Assembly: GCF_020526085.1 (NCBI RefSeq)
Contig: NZ_CP084874.1
Span: 1,116,001 to 1,180,000, forward strand
From: Klebsiella africana
Lineage (GTDB): Bacteria > Pseudomonadota > Gammaproteobacteria > Enterobacterales > Enterobacteriaceae
Direction: 5' to 3'
DNA length: 64,000 nt
Below the pieces are notes generated by a model. The model made no database searches. It saw only the letters and a list, made by a program, of their open reading frames with translations, and had not been told where the DNA came from. The position numbers were made by a program, and so were the translations under genes. Numbering within the stretch: the stretch's first letter is position 1; every line of letters starts with the position of its first letter. Shown one piece after another: positions 61,958 through 64,000 of this stretch.

Positions 61958-63478
61958 ATGCGTTATGCACACCCTGGCCAGCCCGGCGCCCTGGTTTCAT
62001 TCAAATCCGCTTACGGCAATTTCATTGACGGTAAATTTATCGAGCCGCTGAGCGGTGAGTTCTTTATGAATACCTCCCCGGTCGACGGCAGCAACATTGC
62101 GCAGTTTCCCCGCTCGGATGCCAGAGACATCGACTTCGCCCTCGACGCCGCTCACCGTGCGGCGCCGGAGTGGGGTAAAACCTCAGTGCAGCAGCGCTCC
62201 AGGCTGCTGCTGCAGGTCGCCGATCGTATTGAACAACATCTGGAATATCTGGCGGTGGCGGAGAGTTGGGACAACGGGAAACCGATCCGCGAAACCCTGA
62301 ATGCCGATCTGCCGCTGGCGGTGGACCATTTTCGCTACTTCGCCGGCTGCCTGCGCGCCCAGGAGGGCAGCACCGCAGAAATAGATGAAACCACGGTGGC
62401 CTACCATTTCCATGAACCGCTGGGGGTGGTCGGACAGATTATCCCGTGGAACTTCCCGCTGCTGATGGCCGCGTGGAAGCTGGCCCCGGCCCTGGCGGCG
62501 GGTAACTGCGTGGTGCTCAAGCCGGCGGAACAGACGCCGCTGAGCATTACCCTGCTGCTGGAGCTGATCGGCGATCTGTTCCCGGCCGGGGTACTCAATG
62601 TAGTGCAGGGTTTCGGCAAAGAGGCGGGAGAGGCGCTGGCGACCAGCAAGCGTATCGCCAAGCTGGCGTTCACCGGCTCCACGCCGGTCGGGCGGCATAT
62701 TCTCGCCTGCGCGGCGGAAAATATTATCCCATGTACCGTCGAGCTGGGCGGCAAATCGCCCAACATCTACTTTGCCGATGTGATGGACGGAGAAGAGGAA
62801 TTTATTGAGAAGGCGGTGGAGGGACTGGTGCTCGGCTTCTTCAACCAGGGGGAAGTCTGTACCTGCCCGTCGCGGGCGTTGATCCATGAATCCATCTATG
62901 AGCCGTTTATGGCGCGGGTCATGGAGAAGGTGGCGCAGATCCGCCGCGGTGACCCGCTCGATACCGACACCATGATCGGCGCTCAGGCTTCCCGCCAGCA
63001 GTTCGATAAGATCCTCTCCTACATTCAGATTGCCCGGGAAGAGGGGGGGCAAATTCTGACCGGCGGCGAACGGGCCGTTATCGCGCCGGCGCTGGATAAC
63101 GGCTTTTATATTCAGCCCACGCTGATTAAAGGTCGCAACGATATGCGCTCCTTCCAGGAGGAGATCTTTGGGCCGGTGATCGGGGTGACCACCTTTAAGG
63201 ACGAGGCGGAAGCGCTGGCCATCGCCAATGAGACCCAGTTTGGCCTTGGCGCCGGGGTATGGACGCGGGATACCAACCTCGCCTATCGCATGGGGCGCGG
63301 CATCAAGGCCGGTCGCGTATGGACTAACTGCTATCACGTCTACCCGGCTCATGCGGCGTTTGGCGGCTATAAGCAGTCCGGCGTCGGCCGGGAAACCCAC
63401 AAGATGGCGCTGGATGCCTATCAGCAAACCAAAAACCTGCTGGTGAGCTACGGTACGGCGCCGTTGGGCCTGTTCTAA
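61958..63478 (+). CDS. NAD+-dependent acetaldehyde dehydrogenase (AcoD/ExaC-like)
   Basis: Oxidises acetaldehyde or related aldehydes to the acid. The 506-residue ALDH has the [21 protein letters not shown] block (about 163), NAD-binding FTGSTPVG (about 236), catalytic Glu in VELGGKSP (about 262) and catalytic Cys in [12 protein letters not shown] (about 303). AGGAG precedes the ATG. Alone behind a sigma-54 promoter with a divergent activator, it resembles acoD/exaC loci used for ethanol or acetoin by-products. The exact substrate is not decided. Confidence 0.9.
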   Translation: MRYAHPGQPGALVSFKSAYGNFIDGKFIEPLSGEFFMNTSPVDGSNIAQFPRSDARDIDFALDAAHRAAPEWGKTSVQQRSRLLLQVADRIEQHLEYLAVAESWDNGKPIRETLNADLPLAVDHFRYFAGCLRAQEGSTAEIDETTVAYHFHEPLGVVGQIIPWNFPLLMAAWKLAPALAAGNCVVLKPAEQTPLSITLLLELIGDLFPAGVLNVVQGFGKEAGEALATSKRIAKLAFTGSTPVGRHILACAAENIIPCTVELGGKSPNIYFADVMDGEEEFIEKAVEGLVLGFFNQGEVCTCPSRALIHESIYEPFMARVMEKVAQIRRGDPLDTDTMIGAQASRQQFDKILSYIQIAREEGGQILTGGERAVIAPALDNGFYIQPTLIKGRNDMRSFQEEIFGPVIGVTTFKDEAEALAIANETQFGLGAGVWTRDTNLAYRMGRGIKAGRVWTNCYHVYPAHAAFGGYKQSGVGRETHKMALDAYQQTKNLLVSYGTAPLGLF

Positions 63479-63508
63479 GCCAGTCTCTGGCGCTGATCCG
63501 TTCTTCAG

Positions 63509-63539
63509 TCCGCAATCCTTCCGGGTTGCGGATTTTTTT
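63509..63539 (+). terminator. Intrinsic terminator of the aldehyde dehydrogenase gene
   Basis: A 10-bp stem (tccgcaatcc/gggttgcgga, one G-T pair) with a TTCC loop is followed by seven T. Confidence 0.93.
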
Positions 63540-64000
63540 AACCACAAAATAACCCTGCTTTGTTAACGGTTTTTTTCTGCTGACGGCGCCGATACATTTA
63601 CATCGCTGATGTAAATGCTTTCACATGAAATTAAAAAAGCTTCCACAACAAGAAATTATGTCCATGGTGAGGCTCGCATTGGCGCAATTTGTGTAGAAAT
63701 GATGAATATTAATACCAGGAAAATTCCTAATTTTTCTAGGGTGGCCAACGGAAGCACAATAAAGCAAGACGATTTTTTGAACACTTATCTTTAAAATTGT
63801 TAATTAAATTGATCCGTTGTTGTTGAAAGGTATTTAATTGACTTTTGTATAGATATGTAAATTAACATTGAAATGTCATTTCAAAACTATATGGCAGGGT
63901 GTGGATAAACCTTAACTTATACGCAACATTCCCTCGAGTTGCCTTTTTTTACGCCTGGTAATATATTTATTTTGCACACCAAAATAACTTTTCTAGCGTC
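63540..64000. other. AT-rich tail without supported genes
   Basis: These 461 bases have no open frame I trust on either strand and are much richer in A/T than the preceding genes. They contain a perfect palindrome at 63595-63617 and several A/T tracts. This looks like a regulatory or horizontally acquired upstream region of a gene lying beyond the window. Confidence 0.6.
63595..63617. promoter_or_regulatory. Perfect palindrome, candidate operator
   Basis: The arms catttacatc and gatgtaaatg match perfectly with a 3-base centre. The AT-rich symmetric shape is that of a dimeric regulator site. No T tract follows, so a terminator is unlikely. The binding protein is unknown. Confidence 0.5.

Noticed and set aside
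62183..63547. 454-codon minus-strand frame opposite the aldehyde dehydrogenase gene
   Set aside because: Antisense of a gene with clear catalytic motifs; it runs through the terminator.

Overview
The window reads as chromosome of an enteric bacterium of the genus Klebsiella, most likely the K. pneumoniae complex. The gene order hycFGHI, ascBFG, hydN-hypF, norWVR, srl/gut, mltB, recA-recX-alaS-csrA, serV/argV tRNAs, yqaBA-gshA-micA-luxS, emrBAR, ygaZH, proVWX, nrdHIEF, ygaM-ygaC-alaE-stpA, ygaPV follows the E. coli backbone. The coding DNA is GC-rich, and ERIC and REP/BIME repeats lie in the gaps. Genus and species are inferred from recalled gene content; no search was run.

Layout. 1-2.4 kb: end of the formate hydrogenlyase operon (hycF, G, H, I), preceded by a 68-bp tandem repeat. 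2.4-2.8 kb: a SymE-like toxin gene behind a candidate LexA box. 2.9-7.1 kb: aryl-beta-glucoside operon ascFB and its repressor ascG. 7.2-11 kb: hydN, hypF and a NiCoT nickel transporter behind a sigma-54 promoter; with hyc this is a hydrogenase supply cluster. 11-15.4 kb: nitric oxide detoxification (norVW) and its activator norR. 15.4-20.4 kb: glucitol operon srlAEBD-gutM-srlR-gutQ. 20.6-25 kb: mltB, a BIME repeat block, and a metal (probably zinc) ABC operon led by a 35-codon membrane peptide. 25-32 kb: pncC, recA, recX, alaS, csrA, then tRNA-Ser and four identical tRNA-Arg genes with RtT-like spacer RNAs.

32-44 kb: BON lipoprotein, yqaB, yqaA, gshA, micA, luxS, an AraC-type regulator, an actinobacterial/fungal-type 2-isopropylmalate synthase, emrRAB, ygaZH. 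43-50.8 kb: proVWX and the class Ib ribonucleotide reductase operon nrdHIEF with paired NrdR boxes. 50.8-57.5 kb: AhpD-like protein and MocR regulator, ygaM, ygaC, alaE, an AT-rich gap, stpA, a YodC-like protein, lpxO, ygaP, ygaV. 57.6-64 kb: azoreductase/LysR pair, PAP2 phosphatase, and an acetaldehyde-dehydrogenase gene with a divergent sigma-54 activator; the last 0.5 kb is AT-rich and has no gene I can support.

Compared with the remembered E. coli order, the extra cargo sits at discrete joints: symE-like, the NiCoT gene, the metal ABC operon, araC-leuA2, the AhpD/MocR pair, yodC/lpxO, and the azoR-to-aldehyde-dehydrogenase block. I see no insertion sequence, prophage or CRISPR array. The strongest leads for little-described biology are the SOS-linked SymE-like toxin, the small membrane peptide coupled to the metal importer, the RtT-like RNAs with compensatory stem changes, the second 2-isopropylmalate synthase with its AraC neighbour, and the sigma-54 aldehyde dehydrogenase module with a palindromic enhancer candidate.
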